Made by a program: the position numbers and the translations under genes
Notes under the pieces: generated by a model
Seen by the model: the letters and a program-made list of their open reading frames with translations, nothing else
Database searches by the model: none
Told to the model about the DNA's origin: nothing
In this document: piece after piece, positions 1 to 10,651 of the stretch
Layout: every line of letters starts with the position of its first letter
How positions within the stretch are numbered: the stretch's first letter is position 1
Assembly: GCA_030280995.1 (NCBI GenBank)
Contig: JASXTE010000002.1
Span: 43,739,683-43,803,682 of the forward strand
Reading direction: 5' to 3'
DNA length: 64,000 nucleotides
Source of the DNA: Hemileia vastatrix
Lineage: Eukaryota > Basidiomycota > Pucciniomycetes > Pucciniales > Zaghouaniaceae

Positions 1-620
1 TTAGCTGGAGATCTTGTAATCAGAAATCTGTTGCTCTTTCAACCTCCAAATCTAATTACTATGTGATGACTGAATGTGGTCAAGATCTGCTTTTTACAAA
101 AGAATTGTTTAACAATTTTTCTATTCCTCTCAATAAATGAATCCTCATGGGAGATAATCAAGGCAGAATCAACTTGGCACTTGATCCTCTATATCAAAAT
201 TTCACTAGGCACACTAGTGCCAGAGTGTGTTGTTTGTGTGAAAAAGTTAAAAATTTTGAATTCTCTATTAATTACACCCCTTCAACTCAAATAATTTCCC
301 ATGTTTTAACCCAATCTTTTCCTATACCCAAACATCTTGAATTCTTAAACTTACTGAACCTCTTGCCATTGTTGTCTTGAGAACAGTAGGCTTTTAAGAT
401 TATGCTATCTCATAGATCTTTCAAAATTATATGTTCATACTGATATGCCTTTATATATATAAATATATTTATATACATTTCCTAAACTAACATGATGATA
501 TCACATAGAGAATATATGGGTGACGAAACTAATACTTTTTTCCTCACCCAGTTTCTTTTCTCTTATTTATTTTAATTATCATTATATTTATTAATTTATC
601 TCTTTTCCTGTCCCTTAAGT
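1..620. other. AT-rich stretch without a gene
   Basis: Only short unconserved open frames are present, and none shows a domain, signal peptide or convincing codon bias. I see nothing functional here. It lies just beyond the 3' side of a decayed minus-strand gypsy fragment and may be more degraded transposon sequence. Confidence 0.5.
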
Positions 621-623
621 CTT

Positions 624-820
624 CTGTCCTTTATTTGTCTCCTTTTGTCCTTGCGTCCTTGCCATCTAATCGTGTCCTAAAGCCTTAATTACCTGGTGCT
701 GAACCTTATCAGGTAATCTTTTTTCTGTCCTCTATTTGTCTCCTATTGTCCTTGTGTCCTTGCTGTCCAATTGTGTCCTAAAATCCTTACTTAAATGGTG
801 CTGAATCTTATCACTGGGCT
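624..820. repeat. Two-copy tandem repeat, period about 101 bp
   Basis: A pyrimidine-rich unit beginning CTGTCCT(T/C)TATTTGTCTCC starts at 624 and again at 725. Both copies run through GTGTCCTAAA to TGGTGCTGAA(C/T)CTTATCA. The copies differ at scattered positions, so the duplication is not recent. It abuts the end of the decayed RT region that follows on the minus strand. Confidence 0.7.
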
Positions 821-2510
821 TCCCTTAAGAGCTCCAAACAGTCCTTTACATGTATCTGGTGTTCCTCCCTTGATCTAATGTAAATCAGGATGTTTTCCAG
901 GTATACTGCTACATCTATTCATATTCTTTCTCTAAAGATGCTGTTGGTGAAGTTTTGGAAAGTTGAACATGCATTATATGAACCAAATGGTATTACCAAC
1001 CATTTAAAATGACCAAATTTAGTGCAGATTTCAAGTTTGTGTTCATCACCTTTTTTTACATGGATTTTGTGGTAACCTGCCCTAATATTTTGAGATGTGA
1101 AGATCTCTGAACCTTGAAGACTTTCAACTATCTCAATAGTCAAAGGAAGGGAATATATGCTCTTTAAAATAAGTGCATTTAAACTTCTGAAATCTATGCA
1201 AGGTCTTAGTGAACCTTCCTTTTTTCCTGAAAAGATCACAGGGGATTCCCAAGGAAATTTTGATTCTCTTATGCAAGGTGGCCCAATTTTTTTTTATTTC
1301 TTTGTAAAAACTTGTTAGAAATAAAACAGCCTGTGGCCCCACAGTTCAGTAGGGCTTTTACACTTTTTGTGGTGTCAATGGTCATTAAAGAAAAGTCCAG
1401 TATAATATGATTATGATTTAATTTGAGTGGCTGACATGCTTATAATTCTTCTACTTAAATTCCCCTTATTATTTCCCTCTAATATGCTCAAGTAGGGAAC
1501 AACCTTTACTCCTGAGTGCTGTCTTTTACCTGTGCTTTACCTGTGCTACCTTCCACCTCACTAACTTTGATTTTCCCCCTACACTCCCTTGCTAGATGAC
1601 CACCACTCCCACTATAGATGCACAGCCCTCTGCTCATACACCTCTGGTACTCCTCATCAGATAACCTCCTCTTCCCACTAGCGCCGCATGCATTGACTGC
1701 ATCAATTTCCATGGTGTTTGGATCCCTGGCATTGTTTCTGCTTTATTAGGCTTAGTTGCACCACTGAAAAGTGCCACTCCAACTATCCATTCACTGATGT
1801 GTAAATTTGCTATCAATTTGTATTTCCAGTTCCATGAACTCTTGGAGGGAGGTTGGCCAAGTGTGACTGATTAGGGTGCTCCTGATTTTTTGCAAGAGCT
1901 CATTTTGAAAGTGAAACATGAGTTCTCCTTCTCCCCATGTTGTAACATATCTGCCATGGCCCCAGAGCTCTGACACATACTTGGGAACAGAGTTTTTCTG
2001 TCATAACTGGTTGAGAGCATGCTCTGATATTGTGGCAACATTGGGGTCACCAAAGGATAATTCAAATTCAGCCATGAAATGAAAAAAATCTGTTTCCAAC
2101 TTGCCATTTCCAAGGAGTTCCTTTGTATGTTGCCTTGACCAGCGTGCCACCTCATCACTGAGGTACAAGATGGTTAACCCAATTTTTGATTGCTTATCTG
2201 GAAACTGATGACTGTTGAGAAGGACATAAAGGTTTACCTGTGATGCATACTGATACACCTGGGGGCCTCACTTTCCATTGAAGATTGCTGGGACTGAAAT
2301 CTTTGGGCCTTTAACAAGTGATGCTGGTGTTGTAGGTGGTGCCTGTCCCTCAGCTTCAGCAGTGTCCAGTTATGCTTCCATGGGACCATGATATGAGGTC
2401 TTTTCCTACACTAGATGTTCCATGAGTCTGGTGTTTTATTCTTGCAAGTGTTCCATTTGCTCTTGCATTGCAGTGAGGATTATTGCCTCAGGTTGACCTA
2501 AGCAGTTCAT
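820..2510 (-). pseudogene. Decayed gypsy-type retroelement fragment (gag, zinc knuckle, RT)
   Basis: Read on the minus strand, a gag-like frame starts at an ATG at 2510 and runs with stops and shifts to about 1510. It includes a capsid-like segment (DEVARWSRQHTKELLG) and a zinc knuckle near 1590-1650. In the knuckle the second cysteine has become serine (CIYSGSGGHLAREC). RT blocks follow at 919-1239 (SLRPCIDFRSLN, then PFGSYNACSTFQNF). The catalytic box continues to about 860 but reads YLEN instead of YLDD. Protease is missing or unrecognisable, and gag to RT is too short for an intact element. This is a Ty3/gypsy relic of a family different from A and B. No LTR was identified for it. Confidence 0.75.
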
Positions 2511-2589
2511 TGTTCTTCAGTAGTGCACCAATTAAGATTGGACAAGATTTTAAGACCTAAGAAGGTGGACTACTACTGGTTCTAATGCT

Positions 2590-2645
2590 AGCCTGAGATG
2601 GGACTGACTATGCTGAGTACAGCAGTGAGACTAACTAAGACTGAC
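2590..2645. repeat. Minisatellite-like unit at the A1 insertion site
   Basis: GGGACTGACTATGCTGAGTACAG and the following AGTGAGACTA recur, slightly changed, on the far side of element A1 at 20559-20592. A looser copy lies at 20521-20558. Rejoining the flanks across A1 gives about three tandem units of roughly 40 bp, so A1 inserted into a short tandem repeat. Confidence 0.55.
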
Positions 2646-3454
2646 TGTCAGCCAGGCTACTAGACTTATCCAGTAAAATAATTAATTGTCTTACTGAGAT
2701 GAAGCCACACCATTTTTTTAATTCATATTAATAATTAATTATCTATTATTTACTTATGTATTACTTACAATTAACTAGCTAAGTACAAGAAGTAAATTTA
2801 TTAATTAATAAAAACTAATAAATGTCCCGTATATTTTTACTCCCTAACACCGTGCTCAAAAATAAAGTTGTAAAGGGAATTAAAATATTATTAAAATATT
2901 AAAAATTTAAAAAATTCAAATTTCTTTATTAAGAAATTTAAAATTCAGTAAAAATAATATTTTAAATCAAATTTTCTATACTATGTGTGACAATCTAAGG
3001 GAACTCAAGATTTATATCAAATAAATATGATACCTTTTATTGACGCATCATTTTAGTATATCTTTTTTATATTCACATACTCTCTTTTCACTAAGTTTTT
3101 TCTCTCACACTCTCTTATTGGATTTTGTTAACTCCGTGTGTTATCTCTCACCTTTTGCCTATAAAAGGCCCTCTCCTTTTGTACTTTTTAGATTCATTCT
3201 TTTTTACTTACCATTTTTATAATATATCTATTAGATACAATACTTATTACTATTTTTAATAAGTTTAGTATTTACTTTACCGTAATTCTAAAATATAAAT
3301 CATAATAATATTTTAAACCCTTACCTCTTATATATTGAGTAAATTAATCAAAAAGAAATAAAACTATGTACCTTGACTTTAAAAGTCCAATATTCCACTT
3401 AAACACCCCGTTGGATCTCCAATTGAATCTTCTAGACCAAAAGACCCATAGACA
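2646..3454 (+). repeat. 5' LTR of A1 (809 bp)
   Basis: The sequence pairs with 19712-20520 in order and length. A TATA-like box (CCTATAAAAGG) lies at 3160-3166, followed by a T-rich segment that probably holds the transcript start. Two bases after the LTR, at 3457, the sequence reads TGGGACCC. It starts with the TGG expected of a tRNA-type primer binding site, but the tRNA was not identified. Confidence 0.85.
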
Positions 3455-3879
3455 GTTGGGACCCTTTCTAAATTGTCAACAGCGCATTGATAACTTGAGG
3501 CTGGAGAACAAGGGACCTTCGATATTGAGGTACCTATAGGGACAAGTGGACAATGAAAAGCACAAATGTCTTCAGTCACATGACTTATTTCCTTTCTGCG
3601 AATGGGAATCAAACCACGCTCCAAAAATTAAGCTTATATATTGAAAATAGTCATATATATTTGTGGTAATTTTATTGATTACTATTTGTGGGTCACTTTG
3701 CACTTTTCATAGTTTATGTATTTCTTTTTACTCAGCACTCTGTAAGTGGCATTAATTTGCTCATTTTACTGGGGGAAGTGTCTGGTAAATTAGAATTTTT
3801 ATTTTCCTAGTTGACAAAGATAGAACTATTTTGTTCTTAGTCCTAGAAGTGATAAAAATTAAATTAATTATATTTTTTT

Positions 3880-4230
3880 TAATTATTTCAGTTGAATTTT
3901 GTCCTGATAATTAGAATTTTATATTATTGTTTCAGTTGAAAAATTGACCTGGAAGTAAATTAATTATATCAAATTATTTCAGTTGAAAATAAGTCCTGGT
4001 AATTAAAATTATTTCAGTTTACAATAAGTCCTGGTAATTAAATTATTTTCAGTTGACATTAAGTCCTGGTAATTAAATTTCTTCAGTTTATCTTAATCCT
4101 GATAATTATCAAAATTTAAATTGTTAATTAAAAATCAATTTTATTACATCAGTTGATTTCTTTTAATCCTGGTTATAAAATTATTTTGAATCAATAAAAT
4201 TGTGATTATTATTTCAGTTGATTTTTGTCC
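3880..4230 (+). repeat. Tandem leader repeats of A1 (TTTCAGTTGA...AGTCCTGGTAATT)
   Basis: About eight degenerate copies of a motif (T)TTCAGTT(G/T)A-n-(A)GTCCTG(A/G)TAATT begin near 3889, 3933, 3980, 4015, 4050, 4084, 4150 and 4214. They lie between the 5' LTR and the first gag frame. The same motif, more regularly spaced at about 43 bp, occupies the same place in A2 (40975-41230). That makes it part of the element and not chance low complexity. Confidence 0.75.
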
Positions 4231-4379
4231 TGAAAATTTTTATATTTTAATTTATTATTATTATTTTTCTTTTAATAAAGCAAAAATAAAACTAATATAT
4301 CTTAATATTTCCTTCCCTCAGTTCAAGTTAAAATTACAATATTACTGATCAAGGTGCTTCTGCTGGCTGTGATGAGGAA

Positions 4380-4932
4380 TTGGATTTAATTGATTATGAT
4401 GAAGCTACTTCTGTAAGTTCTCCCTTGACTACGAAATTGGCTCAAATTAATCAATTATTGGACCAATCAGGATGTGGAAATGGAGGAAGTGGAAATACTA
4501 GTGGAGACAAATTCTCAGGAACAAAAGCCCTCCATCAACCCCCCAGAAGGACTTCCAAAAGGCTTCAAAATAAAAAATATGCCATTACCTCAGCAAGTAA
4601 AGAATCTCTCCACCCACATAAAGGAACTGAGGACAGAGAACTTAAGACTGAGAGCAAGAACAGACTCACTAGATGAAAAGGTAAGAAAAATAGATGCCTT
4701 TCTTCAAGAGAAGAGGAGAAATCTTCCCCCCAGGGATCTTCCACAATTGGCTCCCCAGCAACCAGAAAAGGTGGAAGTATCAAAGTGGCAGTGGGATTGG
4801 TTAAACACCCAGTGGGATTATTTTTCTCAACATCAGCAGCCTCAAATGTCTCAGGCAGGTCCGTCAAGACCCAGTAAATTCAACCCCACACCTCCTCACC
4901 CTTATCAAGGAGGCAGAAAAAGAAAAAAATAA
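4380..4932 (+). pseudogene. A1 first gag-region frames (two overlapping frames)
   Basis: One frame starts around LDLIDYDEATSVSSPLTTK and stays open to 4676. A second frame, shifted by +1, begins at an ATG at 4480 and runs to 4932. The second frame encodes a charged, probably coiled-coil protein (NLSTHIKELRTENLRLRART) followed by a Pro/Gln-rich basic tail. The A2 copy has the same two-frame layout (41328-41891 and 41464-41949). The coiled-coil frame looks like the real product. Whether the first frame is joined to it by splicing, frameshifting or reinitiation cannot be decided here. Confidence 0.6.
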
Positions 4933-4953
4933 TATTCAGATCTTTCCCAAGCC

Positions 4954-7133
4954 TTGGTAAGCCCCTCTATTGAATCTCAAGTACCATTTCTTGTTGCTGA
5001 TTCAGTTCCTTCAGGTAATTCTGGAAGAGGAGATGAAACTGTGAGACCAGTAGAGGCTGATAAGAGTAGACAAATCACTCAAAATTCTAATGTATCTAAT
5101 CCTTTAGTTTTAATTGCTACCTCAATGATAAATCCTGATATGGCTATTATTGATGAAACACTTGATCCTGAGTTTTATGAGAATCTGGAAAGTTACTCTG
5201 TTTCTTTATTGAGAAACACTCCAGATGTAGCAAAAATTAATGATGAATATTTGAGAGATATTATTGCTAAACAAAATTGTATAATGAACAACATGCAATT
5301 GACTCAGAAATATAATAGTTTTTTAAATGAACAGGGTTATCAAGCATTGAGCAGTGAGTTACAGAGAGTTTCTGATGATTTTTCTCATTACAAAGTAACT
5401 CATGAAAAGAAATTTGCTTTATGGAAAAATATCAAGAATGATTTGTCTAAATTAAAAGATATTGTGTCCATCTGTTTCCAGGAGCTAGAGGGACACAAGA
5501 TGAACTTAGAAAGATTGAGTAACAATTATTCATCTTTACAAAATAAGAATCAATTATCTTTTGCAACCATCAATGAGAATTTATCTGGTAATCCAAGAGT
5601 AAAAATAGGTTAACAACCATTGAGGAGAAATTGAATTCATTGTTATATAATCAAAAGTTTTATGAAATTTCTTTGAAAGAACCTGTTGAGAAGGATACCC
5701 CAATTTTACCTGTTCTTAGACCATCCAAAGAAAAATTAGTTCCAGAAATACCTGTTGATATCACTCAGTTTCCATCAAAAATTGATGATGTACCTGGATC
5801 ATCCAAAGAATGATTAAACAATGAAATTACTTCCCAATTGGAGAAGTTAAAGCTCCTTCTCACTCAAAGACAAGCTTATAATAAGAAGACTACTTCAAAT
5901 CAAAAGAATTGGCCAAAACTTGACCAGTATCCAACATTTGATGGTGATTCTTCTTCTTATTGGCAGCAATTAATTTGCAGAATTGATAATCTAAAAAATT
6001 CTTACAAACTCCCAGATGAGTAAATTGTGTCTAAGTTAATTTCTTTGTTTACCAATGTAGCCCTAATGTGGTATGAATCTGTTCTCTTCGATAGGAATGA
6101 CTACTCATGGGAAGATTGGAAGAAATAGATTAAAGCAAAATTTGGTGGCTCCAAGTTTAGGATGGCTCAACAAAGGCAGTATGAGGAAACTAGATATAGC
6201 TCTACTACTGATTAACATATTGAGTTCTTAATGAAACTTGTTAAAATCTTGAGGGAAATGGACCCAAATATGGAGTTTGAGTTATGGAATGACAGGATCC
6301 TTTATAGATTACCAATGTCTTTGAGAGACTTGATTGTGGCTAGGACTTAGTTCTCCATATAACCTTCTTTTTTCATTAATACTTGTAATGATATCCTTCT
6401 AAAAAATAAGTATGATTCCAGAAGATTCATTCCTAGAAACCCTTTGGAGAAACCCTCCACTTACCAACATAAACCTCTGTAAAAGGTTGGTAAACCTTCT
6501 TCCCCTGTTGCACCTAAAAAGTATGCAACAAACACTTGCTTTAAGTGCAACAAGCCTTGGCAGAAAGGCTATGTTTGTGACAAGAAGATAAATCTTGGGA
6601 AACAAACAGAGGAGCATGCTGATGACACAATAGCACTGGATAATACTTCAAGTGATTGTGCCAGCAATATTTCATATGAATCTCAACAAGAAATTTTGAT
6701 GCTGGAAGATGATATTCATTATTTAAATACTATTGATATTGATAATAATGCTTTATCTACAGTTGAGGATGCTGAGATCATAAAGAACATTGAGGATAGC
6801 TCAACTGTTATTGCCCCTCTCAAGGCACCAGTCTTGATTAATGGAACCAGCATTGAAGTTGTTCTGGATTCTGGAGCTGGAGGAAGTGTAGTATCTGAAA
6901 AAGCACTTGCTTCAGTGGATCAAGACGATAAATCAAAACTGATGCCTATCATTTCTGAAAATTGGAGAGGTTATGACTCTGTTTTTTCCCCCATTGGTAA
7001 TTACAAAGCCACAGTGTTTTTTAAATATAACCATGGTTTTGTAAGAGCTATTTGTGATTTTTTTGTCATTAAAAATGATAACTTAAGCAGTTTGTTTATT
7101 ATAGGAAATGATATTTTAACCAAGTATGGCTAA
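4954..7133 (+). pseudogene. A1 gag (capsid, zinc knuckle) and protease, broken
   Basis: 4954-5613 is a helical gag segment. From about 5838 a capsid-like domain follows (WPKLDQYPTFDGDSSSYWQQ) with in-frame stops near 6021, 6127, 6213 and later. A knuckle near 6534-6590 reads CFKCNKPWQKGYVC. It keeps three cysteines but has Gln where the usual His sits. 6696-7133 carries an aspartic protease (VVLDSGAGGSVVSEKAL, flap-like FIIGNDILTKYG). The order and spacing match A2. The number of stops rules out a functional polyprotein from this copy. Confidence 0.8.
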
Positions 7134-7136
7134 AAA

Positions 7137-7706
7137 TTGGATCCTTCAAACCAATGTTTCACAATGGGGATGAATGGGAAGAGAAAATTTAAGATTTCCT
7201 CCCCAAAAAAATTATTAAAACCAGAATTGAACACATGTAATTCTGTGGTTCAATATAAAGGAAGATCTACAAAAGAAATGCATGCCCTTATGTCTGAAAT
7301 CGACAATGCTTCTTTTGGAGAACAACTTTCTGGTGAGGATAAATATTCCATCATTAAATTGATAAAATCTTTTCCTATGGCCTTTGCTCATGGGTCAAAT
7401 GAACTAGGATTAGTTAAAGAAGAAATGAAACTTTCATTATCTTGTCCATTAACTGAAATACCACCTAGTTTAAAGAAGAAGCCTTATCCTGCTTCTCCCA
7501 CAAAAAGAAAAGATATTGAAGACAATATCTCTACCCTTTTAAAAATGAATATTATTGAAAAGGTAGTTGAAACACCTAAATATTGTGTTATCTCACCTGT
7601 CCTTATTTCTTATGAGAAAGATAAAGCCAGTTTATGTGGTGATTATAGAGCATTAAATACTTATATTGTTGATGATATCTATCCTTTACCTAGAATTGGC
7701 TCTATA
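7137..7706 (+). pseudogene. A1 reverse transcriptase, N-terminal part
   Basis: The frame carries the RT lead-in (KKKPYPASPTKRKDIEDNIS), the VISPVLISYEKDKASLCGDYR block and RALNTY...DDIYPLPRIGS. Homology stops at 7706, exactly at the edge of a TIR element. It resumes at 17008 in the same frame once one TA duplicate is removed (GSI then HATLQG). The break is therefore an insertion and not a deletion. Confidence 0.85.
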
Positions 7707-8563
7707 CAGTGGCCTGACTGAAATTTTCACCTGGTGCATGCATAATCCAGGTTATCGGCCTTTGTTTTTTTCTTCCTAACACCACCACCATCACTACTCA
7801 CACCTCAAAATCATACTAATTTTATGATTTACTTTTAACACTTTGTTAATTTTTCCTTTCTTTCTCTTTTCTTGCCAAACTGACTCATTAATCTCTTATC
7901 CAATATTTACCTTTTTTTCTGGTTTTCACTCAAACTACAACAGGGTCCTCAGCTTGCAAACGACATCTCATCCATGAAATGAAGATCACAATATTTAAAC
8001 CATTTACATACTATTCCAATTAATACACAATCTGTGCTCCTGGCACAATCCAATCACATTATTCAAGCCTTTTTTCAAACACATGAAAACACCTCAAAAA
8101 TATAGTTTTGTAATTTTATCACCCAATGACAGTTCCTGCTATGTTTAATGCCTTTAAATAGGCTTGGAATGGATTTTCCAACCATATTTTGAAAACTTGA
8201 TTGCATCTTTTCTTTCAAAGGTGCAAGTTGCCAGTGAAACAAACAGTAAAGCTATGTCTTGGTGATGCTTTTTTTGCTCAATTTTGTTCACTTTTCACCA
8301 ATCTTTTTTGCTCAATTCTCATACCAACCTCATCCCTTTCATTAAGGAAAAAGATAGACTTGTCAACTTGCTCTTTGTCACTTTCAATAATGATGTTTCT
8401 TCAAAAAATGTAATATTTCTATGAATTGGTGTCTGGCTGAGTTTATTTTGTGACAGTCCTATTCTGCATAGTCATATGAGTTAGAAATGTACAAGCTCAT
8501 GTCTGTAGAGTGAATATTAAGGGATTTATGAGGAAAAAAAACAGGTGGAAATTATTGTCCGGC

Positions 8564-9339
8564 TGTCACACGCCACGTGACACTCGAAGCGAAATTAACT
8601 CAATAAATCAATAATATCGAGTCCTAAATCTATACTCGAAGCGCAGAAAGCAATTCTCCATAGCAACTGCGATTTTCCTTTGTGTACTGCTATTTAACTG
8701 CGCTAGCCTAAACTCTAAATCTAAATTAGTCAATCTCCCAATAGGGTACCTTAGTCCTTTTCAATAAGCGACGCACAGCGCTAGGATCAACGAAATAGTA
8801 TAGTAGTAGTTTTTTTTTCATTAAAGTTGTTAATTAATTAAGAGGGACAAATTGAGCATGAACGGATATTTAGTAGAGAGGGTCTAAGTGTATGTTAGTA
8901 ATGGTCAATGGAACGGGAATGCTGTGATGGAAGGGAGGTCAATGCGAGGAGGAACAAAGGATATAAAAGGAGTTGAGTATTTGGTTCAATATTCCTTAGA
9001 ATTAAATTATAATATCGTATTTACATTAATAGTGGTAAAAAACTTAAAAGTTAAATCATTGTTATTGTATCTTTCTTTTACCTTCTCAAATATTCATTTC
9101 TAAATCCTAAAATTTTGATTATTGAGTTTCCAACCCTTCGTGAGATTTTAAGAATTATTATTACCTTGGAACTAGTTTATAATTCTTCTCAATCAAACCT
9201 CGAACCTATAGCTATTACTTCGAGTGACCTCCGAATCATTTCCTCGAATCATTCCTCTGTGCTTCAAAGAAGTTTCTAAAAATCCCTCATCTCACTTACA
9301 GGAACATCCTCAACCTTGTGCGTAGGTCGTCCGGTGACA
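8564..9339 (+). repeat. 5' LTR of gypsy B (776 bp)
   Basis: It aligns along its whole length with 16222-16997 without gaps. Eleven substitutions were found by eye, nine of them at CpG/TpG/CpA positions. The LTR holds a TATA box at 8962-8968 and the predicted transcript start near 8998, so U3 is about 434 bp and R-U5 about 342 bp. Confidence 0.95.
8962..8968 (+). promoter_or_regulatory. TATA box of gypsy B genomic transcript
   Basis: GATATAAAAGG is a good TATA box. The 14-nt segment AGAATTAAATTATA, complementary to the primer site, begins 30-36 nt downstream at 8998. That is where the transcript 5' end should be if the element self-primes. The same box is present in the 3' LTR. Confidence 0.7.
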
Positions 9340-9340
9340 G

Positions 9341-9354
9341 TATAATTTAATTCT
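9341..9354 (+). promoter_or_regulatory. Putative self-priming primer binding site
   Basis: TATAATTTAATTCT starts one base after the 5' LTR and is a perfect reverse complement of 8998-9011 in the LTR. No TGG-type tRNA primer site is present here. Tf1 and other sushi-type elements prime reverse transcription with the 5' end of their own mRNA, and gag/pol place B in that lineage. The assignment rests on complementarity and position; the actual transcript start is not known. Confidence 0.7.
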
Positions 9355-9411
9355 CTGTAGTTCTCATTCTTTGCACTACTACGTCTTTTTAGGTGCTTCT
9401 AAAATTTTAAA

Positions 9412-10599
9412 ATGGCACCTGTTCAACGCACTCCTCCTATTGGCGCTACTACTAGAGCTCGCACTAGAGGCAGGCCAACAGCCACAAGGTCTGTTTCTCG
9501 CACTCACTCTTTGGAACCACTCGACCTTAGGGAACGGCAACATTCAGTTCAATCTGTAGAAGACATTCCACAAGATTTTGAGGATTCTAGTGATGAAGAA
9601 GAAGGAGAGGATACAATGCATGAGGCACCATCCGCCCCTGCCAATCACCCTTCTGGCCAATCCTCAGAACCGGGACCATCTAACTCTCTGGAAGATTTCA
9701 TGAGACTTTTTATGAAAACCCTTTCAAATCCAACGTCTTCAGAGGGATCTAAGTTCAAAACTCCTTCTATGAAATCTCCTGACAAATTCGACGGAGATCA
9801 CCCCGACAGATTGCGACCCTTCTTGCAAACCTGCAAGCTACTGTTCCATAATGACCCTCAAACCTTTAACAGCGACCGAGAAAAGGTTGTTTACGCTTCT
9901 TCATTCCTAGCTGGGAAAGCAGCAAGATGGTTCGAACCTTATCTACTCATGCTTTCTTCGACAGAAACCCACTTACTTATCAATAATTGGGAAAAGTTTG
10001 AAGACCAACTTTTTACGTTGTTTGGGGACCCTAATGAAACGGACAATGCAGAAATTGAACTTGATTTTCTTCGCATGAGTGATAATGGTAAAGCCTCTGA
10101 ATATATCTCGAACTTCAGAGCACTTCAAACTCAAGTAGGTTGGAATGATGCTGCCCTTAAGTATCATTTCAGGAAAGGACTTCCTTCGAGGATTCTGGAT
10201 CAATTAAATCTTCACCGTCAGAAGATGACTACTTTAACGGATTTAATGGATCCAACCCTCGAGCTTGACGGCGTTTATCAAGGAGGACTTCAACATCGTC
10301 GATATGCCAACAAATCTCAAGGCCTAAATTTTAAATCGGGACCTTCTTCACACCCACGACCAAATCAATCCTCCTTGACTCAATCCAAACCCAATAAGGG
10401 AAAGGATAAACCTCGACCAAAAGGCTCGACCCCAGGCGATATCAGCAAAGTAATGGATCCTAAAGGGGAACTTAAAGAAGCTGAGAGGAAGAGAAGAGCA
10501 GATAATGGGTTATGTATGTATTGTGGGGGTAAGCACAAGTTGGAAGACTTTGTAAAGTTGAAGGAAAGAGAAGGTACTAGTTCGAAGTCAAAAAACTAG
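9412..10599 (+). CDS. Gypsy B gag polyprotein
   Basis: 395 aa from the ATG at 9412. The N-terminus is basic and disordered (RARTRGRPTATRS), followed by an acidic stretch near 60-75. A capsid-type retrotransposon gag domain spans about 115-285 (FKTPSMKSPDKFDG, AARWFEPYL, FRKGLPSRILDQL). A Lys-rich linker and a C-terminal zinc knuckle complete it. Gag forms the particle that packages element RNA. The knuckle reads CMYCGGKHKLEDF: C368, C371 and H375 are kept but the last ligand is F380 instead of Cys, so zinc binding is probably lost in this copy. The stop TAG at 10597 follows directly on an A AAA AAC heptamer, and pol lies in the -1 frame. Confidence 0.9.
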   Translation: MAPVQRTPPIGATTRARTRGRPTATRSVSRTHSLEPLDLRERQHSVQSVEDIPQDFEDSSDEEEGEDTMHEAPSAPANHPSGQSSEPGPSNSLEDFMRLFMKTLSNPTSSEGSKFKTPSMKSPDKFDGDHPDRLRPFLQTCKLLFHNDPQTFNSDREKVVYASSFLAGKAARWFEPYLLMLSSTETHLLINNWEKFEDQLFTLFGDPNETDNAEIELDFLRMSDNGKASEYISNFRALQTQVGWNDAALKYHFRKGLPSRILDQLNLHRQKMTTLTDLMDPTLELDGVYQGGLQHRRYANKSQGLNFKSGPSSHPRPNQSSLTQSKPNKGKDKPRPKGSTPGDISKVMDPKGELKEAERKRRADNGLCMYCGGKHKLEDFVKLKEREGTSSKSKN

Positions 10600-10651
10600 T
10601 AGATAGTTTACTTGTGTGCAAAGCAAACTATCTTATCTCTCCCAGTGCACA
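10590..10651 (+). promoter_or_regulatory. Predicted -1 ribosomal frameshift site with pseudoknot
   Basis: The heptamer A AAA AAC (10590-10596) is phased as the last two sense codons of gag (AAA AAC) before TAG. After a 4-nt spacer, AGATAGTTT (10601-10609) pairs perfectly with AAACTATCT (10625-10633). Loop bases TGTGCA (10615-10620) pair with TGCACA (10646-10651), giving an H-type pseudoknot. The -1 frame is open from the heptamer (CTA GTA GAT) through protease and RT. Heptamer, stop context, spacer, fold and frame all agree; function is inferred. Confidence 0.75.
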
